From assembly GCF_014652515.1 (NCBI RefSeq), contig NZ_BMYY01000012.1, forward strand, positions 1 to 64,000: DNA of 64,000 nt. The letters run 5' to 3'. This document shows positions 55,849 to 64,000 of the stretch, in pieces. Within the stretch, counting starts at the first letter, position 1. Each line of letters starts with the position of its first letter. Source of the DNA: Bacterioplanes sanyensis (lineage in GTDB: Bacteria > Pseudomonadota > Gammaproteobacteria > Pseudomonadales > Oceanobacteraceae). The translations under genes and the position numbers were made by a program. The notes under the pieces were generated by a model that saw nothing but the letters and a program-made list of their open reading frames with translations, was not told the DNA's origin and did no database searches.

Positions 55849-56055
55849 TTATTGATCAGCAGCGAGCTGATGTTGCCGGATAAAGTCGCGAATAAAACGC
55901 CGAACTTCCCGGGCGGCACTGGTGTCGAGCTGGTCGCACAACGCCAGAAACTGATCGCGCTCAGTTCGATTGATGCGAACAAGTAATTGTGCATCGTGTT
56001 TGGCGGCTTTCTTTTTTTCCGCTTTTTTCGGCTTGTCGCTTTTGTCTTTGGCCAC
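55849..56055 (-). CDS. Ribbon-helix-helix-type DNA-binding protein
   Basis: The 68-residue protein has a Lys-rich N-terminal arm (MAKDKSDKPKKAEKKKAAKH), then a pattern fitting a ribbon-helix-helix fold: strand QLLVRINRTER, helix DQFLALCDQLDT, loop and second helix SAAREVRRFIRDFIRQH. Such proteins bind operator DNA as dimers through the strand. A perfect 19-bp palindrome (56083-56101) lies 27 bp upstream of its start codon and is the natural target. It is followed by the Lys-rich microprotein gene, as in a small autoregulated operon. Confidence 0.65.
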   Translation of the reverse strand: MAKDKSDKPKKAEKKKAAKHDAQLLVRINRTERDQFLALCDQLDTSAAREVRRFIRDFIRQHQLAADQ

Positions 56056-56082
56056 GGTGATGAACGCGAGGTTTATTGAAAG

Positions 56083-56101
56083 TGATATACAACGTATATC
56101 A
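56083..56101. promoter_or_regulatory. Perfect palindrome TGATATAC-AAC-GTATATCA
   Basis: An exact 8-bp inverted repeat with a 3-bp centre lies 27 bp upstream of the RHH gene start codon. Its size and symmetry fit an operator for a dimeric ribbon-helix-helix protein, so it is a candidate autoregulatory site. Confidence 0.65.
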
Positions 56102-56241
56102 TAAAGATAGCTCCTGCAAGGTCGGTGCGGGTTAAATCAGCTCAATCGTAGATTCACAATAAACTGGCTTTATGGTGCGATTTATAGACAATAATCGCCA
56201 CTTTTATGGAGCTGGATGCTCTGCTAAATAAGGGGTTTTTT

Positions 56242-57753
56242 ATGTTAGCGCTCAAAAAGTGGCGTGGTAGTGTGGCCACGCTATTGACGCTGGTAGCTGC
56301 TCAAGTTTGCGCTGCAGACGACTATCAGCAAGGCCAGCTGTGGCTGCAGCAGCGCATGGCGCACTCGCCAGCCCAGCAGCCTGCGCGGAATATCATTTTC
56401 TTTCTGGGTGATGGCATGAGCATTACCACCCTGACTGCCGGCCGTATTTTTCAGGGCCAGCAGCGCGGTGAGCCGGGCGAAGAAAACTTTCTTGCTTTTG
56501 AGCGCTTTGAGCACAGCGCGCTGATTCAAACCTACAACAGCAATCAGCAGACGCCAGATTCCGCCGGCACCATGACCGCCTTGATGACGGGAGTTAAAAC
56601 TCGGGCAGGCATGATTAACATCGGCCCTGAGCAGCCACGTGCTGTGTGTCAGGGCAGCGAGCAGTATGCATTGCGCTCTTTATTGCAGTGGGCCCAAGCT
56701 GAAGGCTATGCCACCGGTGTGGTGACTAACGCTCGTATTACTCACGCCACGCCCGCCGCCACTTATGCCCACAGCCCAGAGCGCAACTGGGAGGGCGAGC
56801 AGGATTTGCCCGCCGAAGCACGCCAGCACGGGTGTGAGGACATCGCCACTCAGCTGATTCGTCAGGCCTTTCCCGCCGGCCTAGATGTCGCCTTAGGGGG
56901 AGGGCGGCGCAACTTTAGTGACGCTTTACTGGCCCAGTTCGACGGTCAGCTGGTAACGGCGCGCCAGCAGCTACTCACCGCTCAAATAGAGAATGATACG
57001 CCGCTACTGGGCCTGTTCGCTGACAGCCATATGGCTTATGCCCATGACCGTCTGCAAAGTGATGCGTTAACGGCCGACCAGCCATCGCTGCCAGAAATGA
57101 CGCGCTTTGCGCTGCAGCGCTTGCAGCACCTGAGCCACGGCCAGCCGCGTGGTTTTGTTTTGGTGGTTGAGGGCGCGCGCATCGATCACGCGCATCATTT
57201 AGGCAATGCTTACCGGGCGCTGGTGGAAACCAACCAGTTATCTGACAGCGTGGCCCTGGCGCAGCAACTCGCCCATGACGATACCTTGCTCGTGGTGACC
57301 GCCGATCACAGCCATACCCTATCTATGGCTGGCTATCCACAGCGCGGTAACCCCATTCTTGGACTGGTGCAACAGCAAGACGACAGCGGCCAGCTACAGC
57401 CAACACTGGCCTCTGACCAGCAACCCTACACCACGTTGGGCTATGCCAACGGCTTAGGCTCCCAGCTTCGCCACCCAGATCACCTGCATGCGCCTGAGTT
57501 AGCCAGTAATCAGCGTCGGGTAGGGCGCTTGCCCTGGTTGCAAAACAGCGAGCTGATCGCCGATCCATTGCATGCCGACTACTGCCAAACCGCCCTGTTG
57601 CCAACCGGCTCTGAAACTCACGGCAGTGACGATGTGGCTTTGCATGCCCGTGGGCCTGGTGCCCAGTGGTTTCATGGGTTGTTAGAGCAACATTCGGTTT
57701 ATCACATTTTACGGCGCGCGCTGGCGGCCCCGACTCAGCCACAGGAGTTTTAA
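56242..57753 (+). CDS. Alkaline phosphatase, secreted (PhoA family)
   Basis: This 503-residue protein has a signal peptide (VATLLTLVAAQVCAA) and the alkaline phosphatase fold. It shows IIFFLGDGMSITTLTAGR (metal-binding Asp), the catalytic Ser in TPDSAGTMTALMTG (about residue 106), HATPAATYAHSPERNWEG, GARIDHAHHLGNAYRA, VTADHSHTL and GSETHGSDDVALHARGPGA. It would hydrolyse phosphomonoesters in the periplasm. ATG at 56242 fits the signal peptide; the frame extends 12 codons upstream. It is followed after 2 bp by a paralogous gene. No clear Pho box was seen. Confidence 0.92.
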   Translation: MLALKKWRGSVATLLTLVAAQVCAADDYQQGQLWLQQRMAHSPAQQPARNIIFFLGDGMSITTLTAGRIFQGQQRGEPGEENFLAFERFEHSALIQTYNSNQQTPDSAGTMTALMTGVKTRAGMINIGPEQPRAVCQGSEQYALRSLLQWAQAEGYATGVVTNARITHATPAATYAHSPERNWEGEQDLPAEARQHGCEDIATQLIRQAFPAGLDVALGGGRRNFSDALLAQFDGQLVTARQQLLTAQIENDTPLLGLFADSHMAYAHDRLQSDALTADQPSLPEMTRFALQRLQHLSHGQPRGFVLVVEGARIDHAHHLGNAYRALVETNQLSDSVALAQQLAHDDTLLVVTADHSHTLSMAGYPQRGNPILGLVQQQDDSGQLQPTLASDQQPYTTLGYANGLGSQLRHPDHLHAPELASNQRRVGRLPWLQNSELIADPLHADYCQTALLPTGSETHGSDDVALHARGPGAQWFHGLLEQHSVYHILRRALAAPTQPQEF

Positions 57754-57755
57754 TC

Positions 57756-59324
57756 ATGCGAGCATGGCGTTTAAGAACGTTTTTCGGTGCATTACTGGGC
57801 GGTTTGTGGCTGTCAGGCTGTGCCCATCAAGGGGCTATGAGCCCCGCGGCCAGCCCGAGCCAGTCAGCCACCGGCACAACTACAGTTCCGGCCACCAGCC
57901 CAGTCACCAGCCCAGCGACCAGTCAGGAATGGGCGGCGCTGGGTCGCCAGCAAGCGCTTAGGACACGGCCAGAACAACGCGGTCCGGCGCGCAATCTGAT
58001 TTTGGTGGTGGGCGATGGCATGGGCATCACCACTTTGACTGCGGCGCGGATTTTTGCCGGCCAGCAGCAAGGCTTGGCGGGTGAGGAGTTTCGCCTCAGC
58101 TTTGAGCAACTGCCTTACAGTGCGCTGGTGAAAACTTACAACACCGACCGCCAAACCCCAGACTCTGCCGGCACCATGACGGCCTTGGTGACAGGCCATA
58201 AAACCGATGCTGGGGTGCTGTCGGTGGGAGCCGGGGTGGAGCGTGGCAACTGCTCCTCACTTAACGATCCGGCGACGCAAAGCGATCAAGCCTTGCCGAC
58301 GCTGTTTGATCTGGCGCGGCGGCTCAATAAACGCACGGCCATTGTGACCACCACCCGCATTACTCATGCCACGCCGGCGGCTTTGTATGCCCACAGCGTG
58401 GAGCGTAACTGGGAAAGCGACGATGCCATGACGGCAGCAGCGCGCCGGCAGGGCTGCCATGATATCGCCAGCCAGCTGTTGCAAGCGCATCAGCTAGGTC
58501 AGGGGCCGGATATCATTGTTGGTGGCGGCCGTCGGCATTTTGTCCCAGAGGCTCAAGGGGGGCGACGTCAGGACGGTCAAGACTTGATCGCCCAGTGGCA
58601 AGCCTTGCCAAACGCGGGCGTGTTGCAAACACGGGCCCAGTTGCAACACGCCAATCTGGCCCGCGGTCGTTGGTTGGGGCTGTTTGCCGATTCACATTTG
58701 CCCTACATAGATCAACGGCCAGCCTCTGTGCCAAGCCTGCAGGACATGGTGCAGCAGGTATACGCCGGCGTAAAAGACCAGCCCGATGGTTATGTGCTGG
58801 TGATTGAGGCCGGGCGCATCGATCATGCCCACCATGACGGCAATGCCCAGCGGGCTTTGCGTGAAACCTATGAGCTGCACCAAACCATGCAATGGCTGCT
58901 GGCACAGGTTAACTTCGACGACACCCTGGTGATGGTGACCGCTGACCACAGCCACACTTTGACGCTGCAAGGCTATCCTACGCGCGGCAATCCGATTTTG
59001 GGTTTGGTGCACAGCAACGATGAGCACGGTGAAGCCATGGCCGAGCCCTGGCTACTGGACGATGGCAAGCCCTACACCTCACTGTCTTACCGCAATGGTC
59101 CGGGTGCGGTGGATAGCCAGCAACGGCCAAAGCTACAGCCGTCGCAGGTGGCTGACATCGACTTTCGCCAACCAGCGTTGGTGCCGCTGGAGAGCGAAAC
59201 CCACGGCGGTGAAGACGTGGCCGTGTATGCCGCTGGCCCCTGGGCGCATCTTGTGGGCGGCACGCTGGAGCAGCATTGGCTCTATCATGTGATGCAGCAC
59301 GCGCTGACGGCCAATCCTGAGTAG
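57756..59324 (+). CDS. Alkaline phosphatase lipoprotein (PhoA family)
   Basis: This 522-residue paralog of the preceding gene has a lipoprotein signal with lipobox LSGC (Cys about 21). A Thr/Pro/Ser linker follows (residues about 30-60, TTTVPATSPVTSPATS) and then the alkaline phosphatase domain. The catalytic Ser lies in TPDSAGTMTALVTGHKTD (about 136), and HATPAALYAHSVERNWES, VIEAGRIDHAHHDGNAQRAL, VTADHSHTL and SETHGGEDVAVYAAGPWAHL are also conserved. It is tethered to a membrane while its partner is soluble. ATG at 57756 follows CAGGAG, 2 bp after the preceding stop, so the two are one operon and probably arose by tandem duplication. Confidence 0.92.
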   Translation: MRAWRLRTFFGALLGGLWLSGCAHQGAMSPAASPSQSATGTTTVPATSPVTSPATSQEWAALGRQQALRTRPEQRGPARNLILVVGDGMGITTLTAARIFAGQQQGLAGEEFRLSFEQLPYSALVKTYNTDRQTPDSAGTMTALVTGHKTDAGVLSVGAGVERGNCSSLNDPATQSDQALPTLFDLARRLNKRTAIVTTTRITHATPAALYAHSVERNWESDDAMTAAARRQGCHDIASQLLQAHQLGQGPDIIVGGGRRHFVPEAQGGRRQDGQDLIAQWQALPNAGVLQTRAQLQHANLARGRWLGLFADSHLPYIDQRPASVPSLQDMVQQVYAGVKDQPDGYVLVIEAGRIDHAHHDGNAQRALRETYELHQTMQWLLAQVNFDDTLVMVTADHSHTLTLQGYPTRGNPILGLVHSNDEHGEAMAEPWLLDDGKPYTSLSYRNGPGAVDSQQRPKLQPSQVADIDFRQPALVPLESETHGGEDVAVYAAGPWAHLVGGTLEQHWLYHVMQHALTANPE

Positions 59325-59338
59325 GCCCTTGCTTAGCG

Positions 59339-59367
59339 TTTACTTGTGTGGCGTTTGCGCATACAAT
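59339..59367 (+). promoter_or_regulatory. Promoter of the rpsP operon
   Basis: TTTACT (59339-59344) and TACAAT (59362-59367) are separated by the ideal 17 bp. It lies 180 bp upstream of rpsP, leaving a long 5' leader. Confidence 0.65.
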
Positions 59368-59545
59368 TCGCCACCCTTTTTAGGCCTTTCTCCTGGCAAT
59401 GCCGTGTTCAGCGGTTTGAAAGCGAGAAAGATGTTGAACGGTGGGCGATTTTAAAACCCGCCACCGGGATGTTCGGACGCCGCCTGAATGCTTCAGCTGC
59501 GCCTGATGTTCCCGCTTGATAAAACGATCGGAGTAGATCTTTTTT

Positions 59546-59797
59546 ATGGTAGTTATTCGTTTGGCCCGTGGTGGCTCTAAAAAACGCCCTTTTTACAGCA
59601 TCAATGTTGCTGACTCTCGCAACCCTCGCGACGGTCGCTTTATCGAGCGTGTGGGTTTCTTCAACCCTGTTGCTCGTGGCCAGGAAGAGCGTTTGCGTGT
59701 CGATCTGGAGCGCGTTGAATACTGGATGGGCAAAGGCGCTCAGCCAACTGATCGCGTCGCTAAGCTGCTTAAAGACGCTAAGAAAGCTCAGGCATAA
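59546..59797 (+). CDS. rpsP: 30S ribosomal protein S16
   Basis: This 83-residue protein ([54 protein letters not shown]) is S16. It binds 16S rRNA and helps early 30S assembly. It heads the conserved rpsP-rimM-trmD-rplS operon. Confidence 0.98.
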   Translation: MVVIRLARGGSKKRPFYSINVADSRNPRDGRFIERVGFFNPVARGQEERLRVDLERVEYWMGKGAQPTDRVAKLLKDAKKAQA

Positions 59798-59825
59798 GTC
59801 AACGCTTTCGCGATAGAGGTACACC

Positions 59826-60365
59826 ATGTCGACACAGCATGCGGCGGAGCAAGACATTACCGTTCTGGGTAAAGTAACCACCGCATTTGGGGTGAAAGGT
59901 TGGGTAAAGGTGTATTCGTACACTGATCCAATGACCAGCATTTTTGACTACCCCAGCTGGCTGTTGAACATCGACGGCCAGTGGCGCAGTTATAAAGTTC
60001 GAGATGGCAAACCTCAGGGCAAAGGCTTGGTGGCGGCGCTGGAAGGCGTGAACGATCGTGATGCCGCAGTAGCGTTATCACAGATTGAGATCGCAGTTCC
60101 TACCTCCGAACTGCCGGAGCTCGATGAAGATGAACATTATTGGTTTCAGTTGCAGGGCTTAAAGGTGTTTCACACCGATGGTCAGCTGCTGGGCCAGGTA
60201 AAAGAACTGTTTGATTCCGGCGGCGGTAACCAAGTCATGGTTATCAGCAGCTGTGCTGGCAGCATTGATAGTCGCCAGCGCATGGTGCCCTTCGTCGGAG
60301 CCATTGTTCTGTCGGTTGACTTGGATGAAGGTCAAATCCAGGTGGACTGGGAGCCGGATTTTTAA
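59826..60365 (+). CDS. rimM: Ribosome maturation factor RimM
   Basis: RimM helps 30S maturation through binding to ribosomal protein S19. The 179-residue protein has the RimM N-terminal barrel ([20 protein letters not shown]) and a C-terminal PRC-barrel domain ([54 protein letters not shown]). It starts 28 bp after rpsP and ends 2 bp before trmD. Confidence 0.96.
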   Translation: MSTQHAAEQDITVLGKVTTAFGVKGWVKVYSYTDPMTSIFDYPSWLLNIDGQWRSYKVRDGKPQGKGLVAALEGVNDRDAAVALSQIEIAVPTSELPELDEDEHYWFQLQGLKVFHTDGQLLGQVKELFDSGGGNQVMVISSCAGSIDSRQRMVPFVGAIVLSVDLDEGQIQVDWEPDF

Positions 60366-60367
60366 CG

Positions 60368-61135
60368 GTGTGGTTTGGTGTTGTTAGCCTGTTTCCGGAG
60401 ATGTTTCGCGCCCTGACCGAACACGGTGTCAGTGGCCGAGCGGTGAAGCAAGGCAAGGTCAGCGTAGATTGCTGGAATCCCAGAGACTATGCCTACGACA
60501 ACTATCAAACCGTCGATGATCGACCCTATGGCGGTGGCCCCGGCATGCTGATGAAAATTCAGCCGCTGGAAGAAGCCATTCAAGCCGCGCGAGCGGTGGC
60601 CGAGCAGCAGCCTGGCAAGCCTGCCAAGGTGATTTATTTATCACCTCAAGGGCGCAAGCTGGATCAGCAAGGTGCTTTGCAATTGGCACAGCAAGATAAC
60701 CTGATCTTAGTGGCGGGCCGCTATGAAGGCATTGATGAGCGTTTAATTGAGCGCGAAGTCGATGAAGAATGGTCGATTGGCGATTTTGTGTTAAGTGGCG
60801 GAGAAATGGCAGCCATGACGTTAATGGATGCCGTGATTCGATTGGTACCTGGCGTGTTAGGCCATAACCAGTCGGCCGAGCAGGACTCCTTTATGGAAGG
60901 TCTGCTCGATTGCCCACATTACACCCGTCCTGAGGAGTATCAGGGGCGTGTGGTGCCGGAGGTATTGCTCAGCGGCAACCATGAAAAAATTCGGCGCTGG
61001 CGGTTAAAGCAATCGCTGGGGCGTACCTGGGAGCGGCGACCCGATTTACTCGACGCACTGGAACTGAACAACGAGCAACAAACGTTATTGACAGAGTATC
61101 TGAATGAGCGCGAGCAGGCCTCTTCAGACTGTTAA
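60368..61135 (+). CDS. trmD: tRNA (guanine-37-N1)-methyltransferase TrmD
   Basis: TrmD methylates G37 next to the anticodon, which prevents frameshifting, using S-adenosylmethionine. The 255-residue SPOUT enzyme begins [13 protein letters not shown] with a GTG start 2 bp after rimM. It has [36 protein letters not shown] and [14 protein letters not shown], which make up the trefoil-knot binding site. It is essential in most bacteria. Confidence 0.98.
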   Translation: MWFGVVSLFPEMFRALTEHGVSGRAVKQGKVSVDCWNPRDYAYDNYQTVDDRPYGGGPGMLMKIQPLEEAIQAARAVAEQQPGKPAKVIYLSPQGRKLDQQGALQLAQQDNLILVAGRYEGIDERLIEREVDEEWSIGDFVLSGGEMAAMTLMDAVIRLVPGVLGHNQSAEQDSFMEGLLDCPHYTRPEEYQGRVVPEVLLSGNHEKIRRWRLKQSLGRTWERRPDLLDALELNNEQQTLLTEYLNEREQASSDC

Positions 61136-61146
61136 GGAGCATACAA

Positions 61147-61500
61147 ATGAGCAACAAGAACTCAATCATTCAGCAGATTGAAAATGCACAGCTGAAAAGC
61201 GACGTGCCAGCGTTCGGCCCGGGTGACACCGTTGTCGTACAAGTAAAAGTTAAAGAAGGTACTCGTGAGCGTCTGCAGGCGTTCGAAGGCGTGGTGATCG
61301 GTAAGCGTAACCGTGGCCTGAACTCAGCCTTCACCGTGCGTAAGATCTCTCACGGTGTTGGCGTTGAGCGTACTTTCCAGACTCACAGCCCACTGGTTGA
61401 CAGCATTGCTGTTAAGCGTCGTGGTGACGTGCGTCAGGCGAAACTGTACTACCTGCGTGAGCGTAGCGGTAAGTCTGCACGTATCAAAGAAAAGGTATAA
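61147..61500 (+). CDS. rplS: 50S ribosomal protein L19
   Basis: The 117-residue protein ([59 protein letters not shown]) is L19. It lies at the 30S-50S interface. It is the last gene of the operon, 11 bp after trmD, with a terminator immediately after. Confidence 0.98.
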   Translation: MSNKNSIIQQIENAQLKSDVPAFGPGDTVVVQVKVKEGTRERLQAFEGVVIGKRNRGLNSAFTVRKISHGVGVERTFQTHSPLVDSIAVKRRGDVRQAKLYYLRERSGKSARIKEKV

Positions 61501-61511
61501 ACCTTTTTGGC

Positions 61512-61546
61512 AAAAAAAGAGCGGATCAGTTGATCCGCTTTTTTTA
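61512..61546 (+). terminator. Terminator of the rpsP operon
   Basis: AGCGGATCA-GT-TGATCCGCT (61520-61539) flanked by A and T tracts, starting 12 bp after the rplS stop codon. Confidence 0.9.
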
Positions 61547-61715
61547 TGCCTGCAATATTTGTCCGGTATAGTCACAGGCCGCGATCGTAACTACTGGCGG
61601 CGGGATAATGACGGAACTAAATCTGCCACTGTCTCTCCAAGCGTCTCGCGAGCGGTAGTCAGTGCGGCACAATGGCGATGGAGCCAGCGCCGGTAACAAA
61701 GGTAAAAGGTAATTC

Positions 61716-62576
61716 ATGAAGAAAACAATTCTGGCAGCCATGTTAGGGCTGACCGTAAGCACTGCCTCCGTTGCGGCAGAGACAGTTAATACCCAGGAGC
61801 AGCAGCGCGCTGCGGTTGAGCAACGCTTGGTGGATGCCTTTGGTCCACGCTTACAGGTAAAAGACGTCACTGCGGTGGCGGCAAAGCAAATGCTGGAGGT
61901 TATCCTGGTCGACGGCTCCGTCGTGCACATGACGCCGGATATGGGTTATTTCATCTACCGTGATGAATTGTATCAGCTAGCCGCGGATGGCCCGGTGAAC
62001 GTTACCCAAAGCCGTTTGAACCCGCGCCGCGCTGAGCAGTTGGCTGCCATCGACAACAGCCAAACGGTCATGTTCCCTGCTAAGGGTGAGCAAAAAGGTC
62101 TGATCAATGTCTTCACCGACATAGACTGCGGATACTGCCAGAAGCTGCATCTAGAAATACCACGCTTAAATGAACTGGGCATCAGTGTGCGCTACTTGGC
62201 GTATCCGCGTGCAGGGGTGAAGAACCCACAAACCGGAGCACTGACAGATTCCTATCGCAAAATCAATTACGTCTGGTGTCAGGATGACCGTAAAGAGGCG
62301 ATGACGGTGATGAAAAATACCCAGCGTGAGCTGGGTAGGCTGGCGCAGCGTATGCGTGGCGGTGATGCTCGCGCCCAAGATAAGTTCGAAGATGTGCGCG
62401 AGCAAATGCAAACTATGCTGGCGGACAGCAAGGATTGCGGCGCGCCAGTGGCGGCTCAGTTTGAACTGGGTCAGGGCTTGGGCGTGACTGGTACACCGGC
62501 CATTATTGTTGATGATGGTCGCTTATTCCCGGGCTATATGCCGGCCGATGCTCTGGCGGAACGGGTGCTGAACTAA
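61716..62576 (+). CDS. dsbC: Thiol:disulfide interchange protein DsbC
   Basis: DsbC is a periplasmic disulfide isomerase and chaperone. The 286-residue product has a signal peptide (MKKTILAAMLGLTVSTASVA), an N-terminal dimerisation domain and a thioredoxin domain with CGYC in VFTDIDCGYCQKLH and the cis-Pro loop GVTGTPAI. E. coli DsbC (216 mature residues) has a second disulfide; here the two Cys residues (NYVWC and SKDC) are 52 residues apart, against about 21 in E. coli, with a charged helical insert (RELGRLAQRMRGGDARAQDK). A terminator follows. In Pseudomonas dsbC is near rplS, with xerD between; xerD is missing here. Confidence 0.92.
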   Translation: MKKTILAAMLGLTVSTASVAAETVNTQEQQRAAVEQRLVDAFGPRLQVKDVTAVAAKQMLEVILVDGSVVHMTPDMGYFIYRDELYQLAADGPVNVTQSRLNPRRAEQLAAIDNSQTVMFPAKGEQKGLINVFTDIDCGYCQKLHLEIPRLNELGISVRYLAYPRAGVKNPQTGALTDSYRKINYVWCQDDRKEAMTVMKNTQRELGRLAQRMRGGDARAQDKFEDVREQMQTMLADSKDCGAPVAAQFELGQGLGVTGTPAIIVDDGRLFPGYMPADALAERVLN

Positions 62577-62603
62577 CATCGCCGCACAATGCTGTATCAA
62601 TCA

Positions 62604-62626
62604 ACGGGCCTGCGGGCCCGTTTTTT
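62604..62626 (+). terminator. Terminator of dsbC
   Basis: ACGGGCC-TGCG-GGCCCGT is followed by six T residues, 28 bp past the stop codon. Confidence 0.85.
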
Positions 62627-62734
62627 GTGCCCGCAGTTTAGTTGCTGATGTGAGTAGAGCGAAAAAGCATCATTCTGACACTAAGCCCGTCATGACGGGG
62701 CTTGTAGACAGTTACCAAATAATCGCCAACAGCT

Positions 62735-63339
62735 TTATCCACAGAAATTGTGGATCAGTTAACGTAAGCGTCATGGTCGAATGCTGGCAAACGGGGCATA
62801 AAAGTCTCCTCTGGCGTCACAAAATGCTTGACCATGGCATTTTTATGCACATTGACTTTTAATCTGTTGTGTTGGTCCTCTATTGTATAGAAATATCTGG
62901 AGTTGCCTGCTTGACTTATCTAACCCATTGAAAAATATGCATTTTTATAGGTGGTTAAAAAATAAACAATCTGTCTTCGGGCCTGATTTTATCTGGCTTT
63001 GCGGCATATGCCGACAGATTATCCATAGAATTATCCACAGAATCTGTGGGAAACTGTCAGTCTTTGAAGTGGGTACGTAAGGTCAAGCGCAGGTCAAGAT
63101 TCAGGCTGGTCAAAGTGCGCCTTTTTGTCCTCTTTGTTGGGCGTTATGCACAAGTGATCTATTGCAGAGATCTAATAGTTTGAACTTTGGCGTCTGGCAC
63201 GACAGTGTCTGTCGTCGCTGCAACTGAATGATTTTTAAGCATTTTTTTAAAGTGGCCTAAATGAATAAACAGGCCCTAGGCGCAGGCATAGTGCGCCCTA
63301 GCGGTGATTGAGCAATATCCGTCCACGGAATTGTCCACA
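62735..63339. other. DnaA-box cluster in a non-coding region
   Basis: The 62627-63348 gap has no credible gene. It holds perfect TTATNCACA boxes at 62735-62743, 62843-62851, 63031-63039 and 63144-63152, all on the plus strand. One-mismatch boxes are at 62749-62757 (minus), 63019-63027 and 63331-63339. There are AT-rich stretches (about 62920-62980 and 63231-63252). The first pair forms an inverted repeat, TTATCCACA..TGTGGATCA. It may be an origin-like or DnaA-titrating locus. dnaA, dnaN or gidA are not in the window, so its role is unproven. Confidence 0.65.
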
Positions 63340-63348
63340 AGCGTATCG

Positions 63349-64000
63349 CTATCCTGCCCCGTGTGTGGCGGACTGAGGTGTCAGTAATTGCGGCGTCGGC
63401 AGTTGCGCTTGCCAGTCAAAGCGTGCGATCAGCTGCTGCCAAGTTTGATCCAGAGGCGCTTCAATGGTGATGGTTTCAGCGCTGAGCGGATGTTGAAAAC
63501 TGAGCTGCCAGGCATGTAGAAGCAGCCGGCCGGCGTCAAAATGATCGCGAAAATAGCGACTGTGCCTGCCTTTGCCATAACGCGCGTCGCCAATGATGGG
63601 ATGGCTTAGATGCTTGAGATGACGGCGAATCTGATGTTTACGGCCGGTGTGTGGCAAAGCTTCTACCAGCGAATAGCGCGATTGTGGGTATTTATCAATG
63701 GCGATGGGTAACTCTACTTGGGCCAAGCAACGAAAATCCGTGCGTGCCTCTTGTGCCGGTTTGATGCGTTCATGGCGGGCGTACTTGTCTACCGGTGGCA
63801 CCAGGGGTTTATCTAGCTCGGTCCACTCTGGCATGTAACCGCGCACGATCGCCAAATAGCGTTTGCTGACTTGTTGCTGGCGCCATTGCTCGACCACCAA
63901 GCTGGCGATGTCAGGCGTTAAAGCGAACATCAAAACGCCAGACGTGGGTTTATCCAAGCGATGTACCGGATAAACTCGCTGGCCGACATGATCGCGCACC
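63349..64000 (-). CDS. truC: tRNA pseudouridine(65) synthase TruC, partial
   Basis: This pseudouridine synthase of the RluA family modifies U65 of tRNA. The visible part, 217 codons without the N-terminus (cut by the window edge), contains the catalytic Asp in HRLDKPTSG, KRYLAIVRGYMPEWTEL, TGRKHQIRRHLKHLSHPIIGD and RLLLHAWQLSFQHP. It matches E. coli TruC well in TGRKHQ-RRHL and HPIIGD. The start lies outside the window; about 40 residues are missing. Confidence 0.9.
   Translation of the reverse strand, partial: VRDHVGQRVYPVHRLDKPTSGVLMFALTPDIASLVVEQWRQQQVSKRYLAIVRGYMPEWTELDKPLVPPVDKYARHERIKPAQEARTDFRCLAQVELPIAIDKYPQSRYSLVEALPHTGRKHQIRRHLKHLSHPIIGDARYGKGRHSRYFRDHFDAGRLLLHAWQLSFQHPLSAETITIEAPLDQTWQQLIARFDWQAQLPTPQLLTPQSATHGAG

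Noticed and set aside
62650-63080. Two plus-strand ORFs of 65-70 codons
   Set aside because: They overlap the DnaA-box region, have no ribosome binding site and show no protein-like composition.

Overview
The window comes from the chromosome of a gammaproteobacterium. The best guess is a marine, Oceanospirillales-like heterotroph. This is inferred from gene content: PurL resembles the enterobacterial enzyme closely, mltF faces purL, rpsP-rimM-trmD-rplS are in the usual order, and nrdR-ribD-ribE-ribBA-ribH-nusB-thiL form one run. There are also two chemoreceptors, a BLUF photoreceptor and three secreted phosphatases. No rRNA, tRNA, CRISPR array, phage or intact insertion sequence was seen. The window is mostly core genome with a few accessory patches.

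0-8 kb: a frameshifted small gene, a Sel1-repeat protein, an acetyltransferase, yciH, a thioesterase, an orphan ExbB-like channel, tadA and a GFA-family protein. Next is a MerR-regulated pair of small membrane proteins (DUF2938 and DUF2798) read from a promoter with the 19-bp spacer typical of MerR targets. At 5.87-7.95 kb a single 260-codon gene with a HEPN-like R-x4-H motif lies between two inverted copies of a roughly 0.4-kb repeat. This is the clearest accessory island.

8-31 kb: a lipoprotein hydrolase, mltF and purL; then phenylalanine/tyrosine degradation (phhA; LysR regulator divergent from hmgA-hppD-fah-maiA), which takes phenylalanine to fumarate and acetoacetate; a solute-binding protein; the riboflavin operon with nrdR, nusB and thiL; a PF10118 putative metal hydrolase; and putP.

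31-48 kb: putA with an AraC regulator, glyA, a Cache chemoreceptor, a solute-binding protein coupled to a second chemoreceptor, a PhoX-type phosphatase, a divergent TldD/PmbA pair and a DUF4870 protein. Three copies of a roughly 150-bp MITE-like element lie at 29.1, 38.9 and 41.8 kb.

48-64 kb: an OsmC-YcaO fusion protein, BLUF and GGDEF signalling genes, a CAP-domain lipoprotein with ten tandem 18-nt repeats, a DUF4153 membrane protein, a ribbon-helix-helix/Lys-rich microprotein pair with a perfect 19-bp palindrome upstream, two tandem alkaline phosphatases, rpsP-rimM-trmD-rplS and dsbC. A 0.77-kb non-coding stretch rich in DnaA boxes follows, then truC, which is cut by the window edge.

The observations most worth following are the inverted-repeat island with the HEPN-like gene, the DnaA-box cluster, the MITE family, and the RHH/microprotein operon with its palindromic operator.
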